Below are positions 45,901 through 52,220 of a stretch of 64,000 bases of DNA, in pieces (the stretch's first letter is position 1; each line of letters begins with the position of its first letter). The translations under genes and the position numbers were made by a program. Source of the stretch: Pseudobutyrivibrio sp. UBA3626 (GTDB lineage Bacteria > Bacillota > Clostridia > Lachnospirales > Lachnospiraceae). The notes beneath the pieces were generated by a model. The model saw only the letters and a list, made by a program, of their open reading frames with translations. It did not search any database and was not told where the DNA came from. The stretch covers positions 166,497 through 230,496 of the forward strand of contig DFLF01000013.1 in NCBI GenBank assembly GCA_002373675.1, given 5' to 3'.

Positions 45901-47927
45901 AGGTTGGTGATAAAGTCTTAGAAAAAGGAAAGGACTTTAACATTGAGTGGAAGTCAGTAGATGACGAAGGTAAGATAATTGATAAGCCATTAAGTGATGC
46001 TGGTAGAAAACAGGCAATTATTACTGGAACAGGTGGTTACTACGGAACAATAGTTGATAATGTAGCAAATACATACTATAGAGTTCTTCCAAAAGTTATT
46101 AACGATACAAGTATAATTGTTATTAAACCAGATCTAGCAATGGAAGATGGCAAGTATGTAACTACATATAATGGAGAAGCACAGACTCCTTCGGTTGTAG
46201 TATATGATACGCAGATATCAGATACAGTAGGGATTAGTCCTAATGATTATGATGTAGAATATAAGCATAATACGATTGTTAGCTCTGAGGACAACCCTGC
46301 GGTTATTGCAATTGAGCTTAAGAATAATTACGCTAATGGATCAGAAAAATGTAAACAGTACTTCTATATTAAGCAGAAGGCTATAGAGACAGGTGATTTC
46401 CAAGCGTCATTTGTAGAAGTAGGACCTCAATTCCCTTATACAGGAGAGAAGGTTGAGCCAGAAGTAAAGGTTATACCTCGTGTACCTGGTCAAAAAGCAC
46501 TTGATAAAGATACAGACTTTACAGTAAGATATGTATCTCTTAATGATGATGGAACTGAAAATGAGAATCCACCTATTAATGCTGGTAAAAAGAAAGCAAT
46601 TATAACTGGAATAGGAAATTACTCAGGAGTAGTTGAACTTCCATACAACGTAGTTGCAAGCTTAGCTAAGGATGAGGATACTCAGATAACTGTTGAAGAT
46701 CAATTCTATACAGGAAGCCGTGTTGAGGCACCGCTTACTATAACATCAGGTGGTAATACACTAGTTAAGGATGTAGATTATGCTGTGACTTACACTTCTG
46801 ACGATAATTGGCAGACAAAGGCTACAGCAACTATAACACCGCTTAAAGAGTATTACGCTGATGGAAGAGATGTTGAATACAATATAGTATTTGACCCAAC
46901 AATGCTTACAGTATCTGGCTATAATAATGAATATGCATATACAGGTAATCCTATTAAGCCTGACTTCGTAGTAAGTACTCCATCTGGAACAAGCATTTCC
47001 TATGATCCGGATGCAATTAAGTATGAAAACTCTAACACAGGTGAGGGTGATTGCACAAGTATTGGTACTATAACTGCAACCATTCCACTAAATGTTGGTT
47101 CTAAGACTTGCGAAGTAACTGCTACATATGATATTATTGGAAAAAATATTAACCTATGTCATATAGTTCCTCTGTATGACAATGTATATACTGGAAGTAA
47201 GATTTATCCACCAGTTCTTATCTGGACAAAGAATCCGGATGGTTCACTTGGAGAGCTATTAACTGAAGGCGTTGATTATACATTAAAGTATTCTGATAAT
47301 GTAAATCCTGGAGTTGGCAAGATAGAGATTACAGGTATTGGCAATTACATCGCAACAGTAACGAAGTACTTCAATATAGTTGCACCAGATGTATTAAGCC
47401 TTTCAGGTTCAGCTCTTAGCGATACTAGTGTCAGATTAAACTGGCTTAGAAATGCTCATATAACAGGATATGAGATTTACTCAGAAGATAGTTCGGTGAA
47501 ATACGGTTCAACTACAGGAACAAGCTTTGATATTGGTTCTTTAAAGCAGGCGACAAACTATACATTTAAAGTAAGAACATTTATTACAGTAGATGGCAAG
47601 ACAACTTACGGTGCATTTAAGACTGTAACAGTAAGAACAGGCTTGTCAGCACCTACTATAACAGTTAAGTCACTTGCTAGAAAGAGAACTACACTTAACT
47701 GGACTCCTGCAGAGAACGTAACGGGTTATGAAATCTATAGAAGCGTGTCACTTAATGGTACTTACAATAAGATAGCTGTAATGCCACAAAGCGCAGGTGG
47801 ATATAGTGATTCTAATCTGGTAAGCGGAGGAACATACTATTACAAGGTTAGGGCATATCTAAAGGTTGGTGAGAATCAATTCGTATATGGATACTTCTCA
47901 GCACCTAAAGCAGTAACTGTCAAATAG
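39954..47927 (+). CDS. Giant secreted repeat protein with C-terminal fibronectin III domains
   Basis: 2657 residues. Residues 1-34 are a signal peptide (basic start, hydrophobic core, cleavage near LAKEYS). A bacterial Ig-like domain (about 195-275) follows. Then come about 26 repeats of roughly 65-95 residues (about 283-2475). Each starts with Y(T/N)G.....P, has a G.DY.(V/L).Y..N core, then GTA.(V/I)..(T/S)G.G.Y.G. Two fibronectin III domains (GYEIY motifs) end the protein. There is no LPXTG, membrane anchor, SLH or other wall-binding module. It is probably a long, stalk-like adhesin or matrix protein. A class B sortase gene follows by 11 bp, but the C-terminus is not a recognisable sorting signal. 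Repeats are diverged in DNA and protein. Confidence 0.9.
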   Translation: MAKYRNYGKKILAIALVLATVLTTGSFNMEALAKEYSDVPEDSIPSGGYIGQITTNSQANNQQVNNIGFKIVKEAGKPYSCTVDIYENPTDENAPESGVHRVTIPKDVEASQTQEEATIDIPVGNGDDGKPIVLTPGEKVGVAINILSFSENRTLFYDSDEGTGFTKESFTSSWVSRDKGTMLIDTSTYTGTLSDIKNITMSPEKTILTVGDDPVDLNVKIDPLYKRDINIQSNNTSAVTIDTQKAVMAGSGEAKVTATCAGKSTDVTFKVLEPKVNNSDPKNIANQDYTGSAITPDVKLYLGTTELVKDTDYVVNYKNNINPGTATIEISGRGSYVGYNKSYDFKIVKGKLTDEMVQAGEYTVNTATGEVSSASITGLTYNVDYEATAEYKSSTATSVTYDVSVKGIGNYEGGPYTKEVTMQGTPGTPIDINSVVIAELEKTSYEYTGSDINPPVHFYSRTATGKGEEIPTFKNNVKVKYPDDSSASTTPKTVTITGIENNGYVGTIELNYTITPLNIGKSGSGVTVTVAKEQGRTDNKWTHTGQEIFPGVTVELTKGEITKNLNEGTDYTLKYRNNTDIGTARITVSGKGNYSGSINEEFEIIASFKNDAEVTLGGYTTDASRDFVTGYSVAYNGNAHEPTLSITLDGDPIELGTDYSIAYVDNTNAGTAKVHVTGLRDYSGSEFDVKYTITKKQLSGSVVVSQPIYTYTGTAIPLPDGAYDVYDGSKRLTPGVDYDVTFTNNTNVGTARVTATGKGNYQGSINGSYTIEALSLQSSDVAIDAIPDESYTGGEHRPVPVVRLNGNAIDSSNYTVTYANNIAVGTATVTITGKNNFKDTKQTTFKINPKTLANLTYTLGGLTCTPTSSAGTSYVAEYSASYNGLYQRPPVQVYDNGVVLTEGTDYRVIYNSNLKAGTAYAYISGLGGYKGSWVSIQFTITKKSITNCEVIYNGKTEKRSDGKTYPKLEVRDPSASYGKDVLVENEDYTLVPEEAASTSGPNRKCSIVGKDNFMDEQEVYYDVGNNIASGTVLLYLHDSTQIQKTGDQYLVEYMGETPPIVNVVYNGSALTEHTDYEVALTPVSGTLYDAGSVVKVTVTGKGEYYGEATEQYTITRKAIDTMTLTDGNTSTSKISDWTYEYNSLKKEVNPVLTYNVPGVPTPIVLKAGTDFTVDKTEIGPNVTDSEIVTITATGNYIGTGTADYKINPYNVNTQTGIVIGDILDQEYTSEAIEPHPTVQLKLSDNSTVKMYEGTDYTLDYDNNVNVGNKTATVIIKGINNFTGENRYAKFSIIRRTLTKDNTKAEGLNNVYYTGSQVKPTFDLRYNDDILLIKDTDYTVTYGENLKIGATSGIVNIKGIGKYDGEFTLNFAIKGDIGDTKIFTITGINDEYTISNGTITGITPLVTYKPGGVVTEIPSTYYTLKLPSTIAPGYATVSLEGKGDVMAGTYYKNIKIQGNLSEPEAVKITGLDEEGYAYTGSEIQPHPTVTYNGRTLVEGTDYKLEWQDNVSPEGTAKVIVKPADGNTFYVGQASATFNIKYMLSTATIDSVGPFTYNGLKQEPKPTVTVAGKTLDPDADLEWSYGSNTNAYDNCYVTIRGKGKAKGDVTIPFTIRPISIDSTNTTVKFADSPIPYTGTAVQPEPTVTYGGKTLERNKDYTIEYPLENTPGKKYVKVRGTGNYQGNIQGNDSNGFYVVNPGNIDDAVVTITEPVYYAGGQKVYPKYTIKFNGTDLIEGGDYSVSFSNNERISTDTSKAHMEFTGKGNFAGSSKTVDFEVLATDLSKGVVKVSEASSVYTGSEITPELEVYIFTGDGDKKYYLNKGTDYSVSYNGFDHMIDAGTYEIIVQGEGSFINSLYASYEVKPKSLKSDNVAVAINKDTWDYTGEPIIPTVTVTDSGRVPAEQTLVEGKDYTISYENNTTAGSATSDNPPKVIVTGIGNYGEVVEKTFNIGNDLAAAEVTLDVPTTEYTYDGTEHKPEAYVKVGDKVLEKGKDFNIEWKSVDDEGKIIDKPLSDAGRKQAIITGTGGYYGTIVDNVANTYYRVLPKVINDTSIIVIKPDLAMEDGKYVTTYNGEAQTPSVVVYDTQISDTVGISPNDYDVEYKHNTIVSSEDNPAVIAIELKNNYANGSEKCKQYFYIKQKAIETGDFQASFVEVGPQFPYTGEKVEPEVKVIPRVPGQKALDKDTDFTVRYVSLNDDGTENENPPINAGKKKAIITGIGNYSGVVELPYNVVASLAKDEDTQITVEDQFYTGSRVEAPLTITSGGNTLVKDVDYAVTYTSDDNWQTKATATITPLKEYYADGRDVEYNIVFDPTMLTVSGYNNEYAYTGNPIKPDFVVSTPSGTSISYDPDAIKYENSNTGEGDCTSIGTITATIPLNVGSKTCEVTATYDIIGKNINLCHIVPLYDNVYTGSKIYPPVLIWTKNPDGSLGELLTEGVDYTLKYSDNVNPGVGKIEITGIGNYIATVTKYFNIVAPDVLSLSGSALSDTSVRLNWLRNAHITGYEIYSEDSSVKYGSTTGTSFDIGSLKQATNYTFKVRTFITVDGKTTYGAFKTVTVRTGLSAPTITVKSLARKRTTLNWTPAENVTGYEIYRSVSLNGTYNKIAVMPQSAGGYSDSNLVSGGTYYYKVRAYLKVGENQFVYGYFSAPKAVTVK

Positions 47928-47938
47928 GATGTTAGAAG

Positions 47939-49033
47939 ATGGAACAAGCAGACAATAAATTTCGAATTGGAGAGTTTACTTTCGATACTTTTCACGAGTA
48001 TAGGGACGGACAGGAAGATTTGAAAAAAATTGAATGTATTAATAAGGAACTTGATATACATGATCCCAAAGTAGCGGTGCGACTCTATAATATGATTCGC
48101 ACCGGGGAGATTGTATTTAAGAGCCCTATTGGAGACAAATTCTATGCTCATATTGCAGACATCGTGGCTGACAAATCAGTTGGTCTTATTGAAGTAAACG
48201 ATGCTGTAGAAAAGGCGGAAGACAAAACGAAATCATCAAAGATAATTGGTTTAGCTTTTATTGGCTTGGCAATTATCTTTTTTGCGTACTTTGGAATATC
48301 TGAACTTACAGATTACATTTCTACGAGAAAAATGGCAGCTCTTCAAGACCAGAAGAATTATACCAAGACGGATGATAGTGCAGCCAAGTCTAGTATTACT
48401 AATAATGAAATTGCGCGGATTAACAGTAGAGTTGTAGATCCTAGTACTCTTACAGTACTTCCGGAATATCAACAATATCTTGCACAGAATCCAGAGTTTG
48501 TAGGATGGCTTATTGTGCCGGATACGCAGGTTAATTATCCTGTGCTTCAGAGACAGAGTGACAATGACTACTATCTAAATCATGGATTCGATGGTAAAGA
48601 GGATTCTACAGGTACATTGTTTATGGATTATAGATGTGATTATGTTAATCCTAAGACTAATACAATTATATATGGTCACAATATGAATAATGGTTCAATG
48701 TTCGGAGAGCTTAAGAAATATCTTGATGAATCCTTCTATAATACTCACAAGATTATAAGTTTTGATACATTGTATGAGAAGAGAGAATATGAGATTGTGG
48801 CTGTATGTCTCTCTAAAGTAGAATATCAGGATGATAATAATTTTAGATATTATAACTTCATTAACGCAGATAATGACACGGAATATGACGCATTTCTACG
48901 AACAGTTAAGAATTTATCTGTATATGGAGAAAATATTGATATACAAAAAACAGATAAACTATTGACATTATCTACATGTAACAACTATACTGAGGATGGT
49001 AGACTATTTGTAGTAGCCAAAAGAATAAAATAG
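47939..49033 (+). CDS. srtB: Class B sortase with a cytosolic N-terminal domain
   Basis: 364 residues. The C-terminal half is a class B sortase: GWLIVPDTQVNYPVLQ, catalytic His247 (YGHNMNNGSMFG), Cys347 in TLSTC, and Arg355. These three residues form the transpeptidase active site. Unusually, about 100 mostly charged residues come before the membrane helix (about 101-120), where most SrtB proteins have only a short cytosolic tail. The gene lies between the giant repeat protein and a leucine-rich-repeat protein with a sorting-like C-terminus, which are the likely substrate candidates. Expression is probably coupled to the giant protein. Confidence 0.92.
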   Translation: MEQADNKFRIGEFTFDTFHEYRDGQEDLKKIECINKELDIHDPKVAVRLYNMIRTGEIVFKSPIGDKFYAHIADIVADKSVGLIEVNDAVEKAEDKTKSSKIIGLAFIGLAIIFFAYFGISELTDYISTRKMAALQDQKNYTKTDDSAAKSSITNNEIARINSRVVDPSTLTVLPEYQQYLAQNPEFVGWLIVPDTQVNYPVLQRQSDNDYYLNHGFDGKEDSTGTLFMDYRCDYVNPKTNTIIYGHNMNNGSMFGELKKYLDESFYNTHKIISFDTLYEKREYEIVAVCLSKVEYQDDNNFRYYNFINADNDTEYDAFLRTVKNLSVYGENIDIQKTDKLLTLSTCNNYTEDGRLFVVAKRIK

Positions 49034-49086
49034 TAGTATAATATACAAGATGTAGTTTATATAATGTGTTTTATCTATGGAGATTA

Positions 49087-50307
49087 ATGAAGATGAAGAC
49101 AGGAACAAAGATAGGTTGGGCCTTAATAGCGTTATCCGTTGTTTTGTCGATTTGGGTAATAGTGGGGGGCAGTTCTAATGCCGATAGGCAAGAAGGAGAT
49201 TTTATTCTGAGCGACGATGGAACGGTTGCAATAGAGTATACTGGAGATGGCGGTTCTGTTAGCGTACCTGATGGTGTTGTCACAATAAGTGATGGTATAT
49301 TCAAGAATCATCAGAATATTACCAGTATTACAATGCCAGATACTGTAACATCTATAGGAGCTGATATGTGTTCTGGATGTACACAGTTGCAGAGCATATC
49401 TCTAAGTAGCGGAATATCAAGTATTCCGGCAAATGCATTTAGAGAGTGTTCCGGTCTTGTATCTATATCCCTTCCAAGTGTGAGTTCAATTGGTTCGAAC
49501 GCATTTTACGGATGTTCAACACTTTCATCAATAACGATACCAGCAAGTTGTACAAGCATTTCACTTCCAAGTGCGTTTGCAGGATGTGATAACTTAGGAG
49601 AGATATCAGTAAGCTCTGGCAATCCTAATTATTCAAGTTCAGACGGATGCCTCTACAATGGAGCTAAGACAAGACTAATTCTTGTTCCAGCCGGCAAATC
49701 TTCTGTATCATTAGCAAGTTCTTGTACAACCATTGGTTCAGGATCATTTAGTGGAGCTTCTTATGTAACAAGCTTAACAGTTCCTGATTCGGTAACAACT
49801 ATAGAAGAAGGGGCATTTAGTAATTCTGGAATTAGAACAATTACTATACCTGCTTCAGTAACTTCAATTGGAGCACAGTCTGGTTGGACACCTTCTACAA
49901 TATACGGATATGCTGATTCAGCAGCAGAGACATATGCCAAGAACAATAGTATTCCATTTGTAGTAATTGGACCTCAGCCTGAGCCAACGCCTGAACCTAC
50001 CCCAACACCGGAGCCTACTCCGACACCGGACCCAGACCCTACACCTTATAATCCGGCCGCAGGAGATGTTGTTAATCCAGACGGAACAATAACCAAGGCA
50101 GATGGTACAGTTGTGGATGCTAATGGAAATGTTATTCGTGCAGGAACTGGTGCTACAGGAACAAGTCATACGAAAGATGCCACACCGGGAACTGCAGATG
50201 GTCTTGATCCAAGATATTTCCTTTGTATTGCAGTATTTCTTGGAGGAGCCGGTTGCATAGTATATGCTAGACATCGCAAGATTAAATACCTTAATAAGAG
50301 GAAATAA
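49087..50307 (+). CDS. BspA-like leucine-rich-repeat surface protein with sorting-like C-terminus
   Basis: About 406 residues. I chose ATG 49087 (GGAG 4 bp upstream); ATG 49093 is equally possible and GTG 49066 less so. A signal or anchor helix (about 8-26) is followed by roughly six LRR_5 repeats (ITSITMPDTVTSIG type, residues 70-290). A Pro-Thr-Glu spacer (PTPEPTPTPEP) and a 60-residue linker come next, then TPGTADGLDPRYF, a hydrophobic stretch and a basic tail (RHRKIKYLNKRK). That ending has the layout of a cell-wall sorting signal with TPGTA in place of LPXTG. It is probably attached or displayed by the neighbouring sortase. Confidence 0.82.
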   Translation: MKMKTGTKIGWALIALSVVLSIWVIVGGSSNADRQEGDFILSDDGTVAIEYTGDGGSVSVPDGVVTISDGIFKNHQNITSITMPDTVTSIGADMCSGCTQLQSISLSSGISSIPANAFRECSGLVSISLPSVSSIGSNAFYGCSTLSSITIPASCTSISLPSAFAGCDNLGEISVSSGNPNYSSSDGCLYNGAKTRLILVPAGKSSVSLASSCTTIGSGSFSGASYVTSLTVPDSVTTIEEGAFSNSGIRTITIPASVTSIGAQSGWTPSTIYGYADSAAETYAKNNSIPFVVIGPQPEPTPEPTPTPEPTPTPDPDPTPYNPAAGDVVNPDGTITKADGTVVDANGNVIRAGTGATGTSHTKDATPGTADGLDPRYFLCIAVFLGGAGCIVYARHRKIKYLNKRK

Positions 50308-50368
50308 ATATTGAGAATACTTGTAATGTATGCTAATATTTCTATGTAAAGAACTGCGAGGTGATTGT

Positions 50369-50725
50369 ATGGCTAAAATACTTGTTGTTGATGACAATGA
50401 TTATACAAGACTTATGTTACAAGGTATTCTTGTATCAGAGGGACATGATGTTATAAATGCTAAAGATGGCGAGGAGCTTGTTGAAGCATATGAAGCCAAT
50501 AAGCCTGATGTAGTGATGCTTGACGTAGTAATGCCTAATGTGGATGGAATTACAGCAGCTAAGGAATTGTTAAAGGTTCATCCTGATGCTAAGGTTATAA
50601 TTGAATCTGCACAGCATGTTTCACAGCTTCAGAAGGAAGCTGAAGATATTGGCATTATTGGATATGTTACGAAACCATTTGATGTTGAAAGTATTTCGGC
50701 AGTTATTAAGAAAGCATTAAGCTAA
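50369..50725 (+). CDS. Stand-alone response-regulator receiver protein (CheY-like)
   Basis: 118 residues from ATG 50369 (GAGGTG upstream); the 13 codons before it are rejected. It is a single receiver domain with acidic pocket Asp8 and Asp9, phospho-acceptor Asp52 (VMLDVVMP), Ser80 and Lys102 (TKPF). There is no output domain, so it must signal through protein contact. No histidine kinase is nearby. It is the last gene of the surface locus and is followed by a strong terminator. Confidence 0.93.
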   Translation: MAKILVVDDNDYTRLMLQGILVSEGHDVINAKDGEELVEAYEANKPDVVMLDVVMPNVDGITAAKELLKVHPDAKVIIESAQHVSQLQKEAEDIGIIGYVTKPFDVESISAVIKKALS

Positions 50726-50752
50726 TTGTTAAGTATATAAGAGGGGTTTTGA

Positions 50753-50781
50753 GAGCGTAGCTTTAGGCTACGCTCTTTTTT
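50753..50781. terminator. Intrinsic terminator between receiver gene and galM
   Basis: GAGCGTAGC (50753-50761) pairs perfectly with GCTACGCTC (50767-50775), followed by six T. It ends one base before the galM stop codon, so it serves the + strand; an A-rich 5' flank that would let it work in both directions is absent. Confidence 0.9.
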
Positions 50782-51810
50782 CTATGTTAGAAATTCGTAT
50801 ATTGTGCAACTATTGCTAGATGTGCCTTTCTTAAGTATAGGTTTAATAAAAGCATCAACATTAATAGAATTAGGCGCAAATTGCGTCTCTAGTGCCACAC
50901 CACTCCTGGGGGAGTATGGGTGATTTCCCTTGCCCACATCTGTATTTGATAAGTAATTACCGGTATATAATTGGATACAAGGAGCGCTTGTATATATATT
51001 AAGCGATATGTGCTTATCAGGAGAGGTAAGCTTTGCGGCAGGAACACTAAATTCTTCGTCTGGTTTAGAACAGTTATCATTTAGGATATAGTTATGGTCG
51101 TAACCATTTCCCCAGATTAATTGGTCGTATCTGTCGCTTATTCTATCTCCAATTGGGATAGGTGTTGTATAATCCATAGGAGTATCTTTTACGCTTTGGA
51201 TTTCTCCGTGACATATAGCATGCTTGTCACTGGGGGTGAACCTGTCGGCATTAATTATTAATTCATGACTTAATATATCTCCTGAATCGTGTCCCATTAG
51301 GTTAAAGTAGCTGTGATTAGTTGGATTAAATAAAGTATCCTTGTCTGATTTTCCTGAGTAGTCAATTCTAAGGCAGTTATCATTAACACTATATTCTACA
51401 ACAAATTCTCTATTCCCAGGAAAGCCCATATCTAAATCATCACAACTAATGGAGAATTTTACATAATGATTATTTGCAGTAACAACATTCCAAAGCCTTT
51501 TGTGGAGTGGTTCTAATCCACTATGAAGGTTATTATTGCCATCATTTTGATCTAGAGTATATTCCCTGCCATTAAGAGTAAATTTTGCATTCTCTATTCT
51601 GTTGGCGTTAGGAAGAACACAGCTTCCAAAACAAGGTGGGTTATCAAAATAGTCTTCTATGTTCTCATAACCAAGGACAACGTCAACATCTGTACCATCA
51701 GCCTTAGTAACCCATAGATTCAACAAAGTGCAGCCATAATTAGTAATTCTAGCTTTAATTTTTCCGCCGCCTATAGTAAAGTACTTAATATCTTCAACAT
51801 TACAACGCAT
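50782..51810 (-). CDS. galM: Aldose 1-epimerase (mutarotase)
   Basis: 342 residues from the ATG at 51810; an upstream GTG at 51831 is rejected because the AGGAGG site lies inside that extension and is well placed for 51810. GalM-type motifs are present: NNLHSGLEPLHKRLW, the NPTNHSYFNL histidine block, and the catalytic glutamate in VALETQFAPNS near the C-terminus. It speeds alpha/beta interconversion of free hexoses such as glucose or galactose. It is the only member of its transcription unit here and reads toward the receiver gene. Confidence 0.93.
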   Translation of the reverse strand: MRCNVEDIKYFTIGGGKIKARITNYGCTLLNLWVTKADGTDVDVVLGYENIEDYFDNPPCFGSCVLPNANRIENAKFTLNGREYTLDQNDGNNNLHSGLEPLHKRLWNVVTANNHYVKFSISCDDLDMGFPGNREFVVEYSVNDNCLRIDYSGKSDKDTLFNPTNHSYFNLMGHDSGDILSHELIINADRFTPSDKHAICHGEIQSVKDTPMDYTTPIPIGDRISDRYDQLIWGNGYDHNYILNDNCSKPDEEFSVPAAKLTSPDKHISLNIYTSAPCIQLYTGNYLSNTDVGKGNHPYSPRSGVALETQFAPNSINVDAFIKPILKKGTSSNSCTIYEFLT

Positions 51811-51861
51811 ATCATCCTCCTGTATTAACACTATTATCCATTACTAGGGGAATATAGTGAT

Positions 51862-51935
51862 AGTAAATCGAATAAAATGTATTTCTCTCACCGAACTTCG
51901 TTCGACGTTCGAGAAACACTTTTATCCGATTTACT
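51862..51935. repeat. Palindromic element 1 (inverted orientation)
   Basis: The ends are a perfect 9-bp inverted repeat: AGTAAATCG (51862-51870) and CGATTTACT (51927-51935). The arms extend imperfectly inward for about 23 bases. Its reverse complement shares an 18-base block (51879-51896) and a 13-base block (51914-51926) exactly with element 3. Confidence 0.85.
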
Positions 51936-51950
51936 AAAATTATAAGCTCA

Positions 51951-52021
51951 GCCAAGTAATTAAAAATGTTTTTCGAACATTGGGCTTGCCCAGTGAGAAA
52001 AATATTATTTAATTACTTGGC
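51951..52021. repeat. Palindromic element 2 (central)
   Basis: Perfect 14-bp ends: GCCAAGTAATTAAA (51951-51964) with TTTAATTACTTGGC (52008-52021). The centre is the hairpin TGGGC-TT-GCCCA (51981-51992). The flanks of the centre (TTTTTCGAAC and AGTGAGAAAAAT) resemble the matching parts of elements 1 and 3, so it belongs to the same family with different outer arms. Confidence 0.85.
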
Positions 52022-52041
52022 GAGTATATAACCATTGCAAA

Positions 52042-52099
52042 GGATAAAAGTGTTTTTTGAAGATTGTGTATTGTTCGGTGAGAGAAATACTATTTATCC
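52042..52099. repeat. Palindromic element 3
   Basis: Ends GGATAAA (52042-52048) and TTTATCC (52093-52099). It shares GATAAAAGTGTTT (52043-52055) and GTTCGGTGAGAGAAATAC (52073-52090) with the reverse complement of element 1. The three elements account for most of the 410-bp gap between galM and fbp; the rest holds a TATAAT (52183-52188) that may be the fbp -10 box. Confidence 0.85.
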
Positions 52100-52220
52100 G
52101 ATGTACGTAGCATACAATACACCCCCGGTAAAGGAATATGTGTATAATTGTAAATATTATTATATCATAGTGTGCTTTATGTTATAATATCATATATATT
52201 TGATTGGGGGAGAATTTATT

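Noticed and set aside
40800..47400. The repeats in the giant gene as a possible CRISPR or DNA satellite
   Set aside because: The units are protein repeats of 65-95 codons with diverged DNA sequence; there are no short identical repeats with unique spacers.
49918..50397. A 159-codon - strand frame opposite the Pro-Thr-Glu spacer of the leucine-rich-repeat gene
   Set aside because: Its Arg/Trp-rich low-complexity sequence is the mirror of the PTPEPTP repeat codons, not a protein.
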